NCBI GenBank assembly: GCA_014379045.1 | Contig: JACMMK010000191.1 | Span: 1 to 5,261 of the forward strand | Direction: 5' to 3' | From: Burkholderiales bacterium | GTDB taxonomy: Bacteria; Pseudomonadota; Gammaproteobacteria; Burkholderiales; CAIKXV01 | DNA length: 5,261 bases | Part shown: positions 5,081-5,261 of the stretch, piece after piece | Layout: each line of letters starts with the position of its first letter | Numbering within the stretch: the first letter of the stretch is position 1 | Translations under genes and position numbers: made by a program | The notes under the pieces: generated by a model | The model's input: only the letters and a program-made list of their open reading frames with translations | Databases searched by the model: none | What the model was told of the DNA's origin: nothing

Positions 5081-5261
5081 TCAGACGCGGGAGACCGGCT
5101 CGACATCGACCGGCCCGCCGCCCTCGAGCGCACGCACCGTCGCCTCGAACGAGGCAACCGTCGCCAGCAGGTCGCACTGGAAGATCAGCGCGGTCGGGTC
5201 GCCCCGCGTCGCGCGCGCGAACGCGTCGAGTTGCGCCCGCATCGCGTCGTTCGGTGCAAGC
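5081..5261 (-). CDS. C-terminal end of a probable Gfo/Idh/MocA-family oxidoreductase (5' end outside window)
   Basis: Fifty-nine residues are readable before a TGA at 5081-5083. The sequence runs 'NDAMRAQLDAFARATRGDP' (4-22), 'IFQCDLLATVASFEATVRAL' (26-45), 'EGGGPVDVEPV' (46-56). This pattern is the usual ending of Gfo/Idh/MocA NAD(P)-dependent dehydrogenases: a helix before a variable loop ('FARAT-RGDPTAL'), a helix that runs back to the cofactor domain ('DLLATVASFEATVRALEGG'), and a closing 'G-PVDV' strand. The cofactor-binding domain and the catalytic residues are beyond the right edge, so the substrate cannot be inferred. The cupin gene begins 40 nt downstream on the same strand, which suggests a catabolic operon acting on a sugar-like or carboxylated compound. 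The family call rests only on this short C-terminus. Confidence 0.6.
   Translation of the reverse strand, partial: LAPNDAMRAQLDAFARATRGDPTALIFQCDLLATVASFEATVRALEGGGPVDVEPVSRV

Noticed and set aside
5041..5157. 39-codon upstream extension of the cupin
   Set aside because: It is Ser/Arg-rich and overlaps the oxidoreductase C-terminus. CAGGAG before the ATG at 5040 gives a better start.

Overview
The window is GC-rich and densely coding. It looks like chromosomal DNA of a betaproteobacterium, most likely order Burkholderiales. The main clue is a Bug/TctC-type periplasmic solute receptor, a family greatly expanded there. A rhodanese protein with at least three repeated domains and a small 'PHERDES' protein, both of which I associate from memory with that order, fit the same picture. 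No rRNA, tRNA, CRISPR array, insertion sequence or phage gene was seen.

Layout. Bases 1-2133 hold a two-gene minus-strand unit: a Bug receptor (GTG start at 2133) followed 8 nt later by a multi-domain rhodanese whose C-terminus runs off the left edge. Its ribosome-binding site overlaps the receptor's stop codon. A 179-nt divergent spacer separates this unit from two short plus-strand genes. These are a 193-aa glycine-zipper protein (2313-2894) and a 102-aa charged, low-complexity protein (2912-3220). Next, on the plus strand, is a cystathionine beta-lyase (MetC-type, PLP-dependent) gene, 3314-4525. It is interrupted by an in-frame TAG at codon 46 but is otherwise intact. A GC-rich hairpin lies between its end and the convergent minus-strand unit on the right. 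That unit is the C-terminal end of a probable Gfo/Idh/MocA oxidoreductase (5081-5261), followed 40 nt later by a single-domain cupin (4579-5040).

How the genes may fit together. MetC-type enzymes release homocysteine, pyruvate and ammonia from cystathionine, and rhodaneses move sulfane sulfur. The left two thirds could therefore be a sulfur-amino-acid neighbourhood in which the Bug receptor binds an unidentified solute. This is inference from gene order. The two small genes between them look more like envelope or stress-related genes. The oxidoreductase and cupin look like the end of a separate catabolic operon.

The most noteworthy observation is the single amber codon in an otherwise well-preserved cystathionine beta-lyase frame. 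It lies where relatives have a conserved Ser in the 'NPPV...STVLF' motif and is explained by one base change (TCG to TAG). I see no convincing evidence of a wholly new system.
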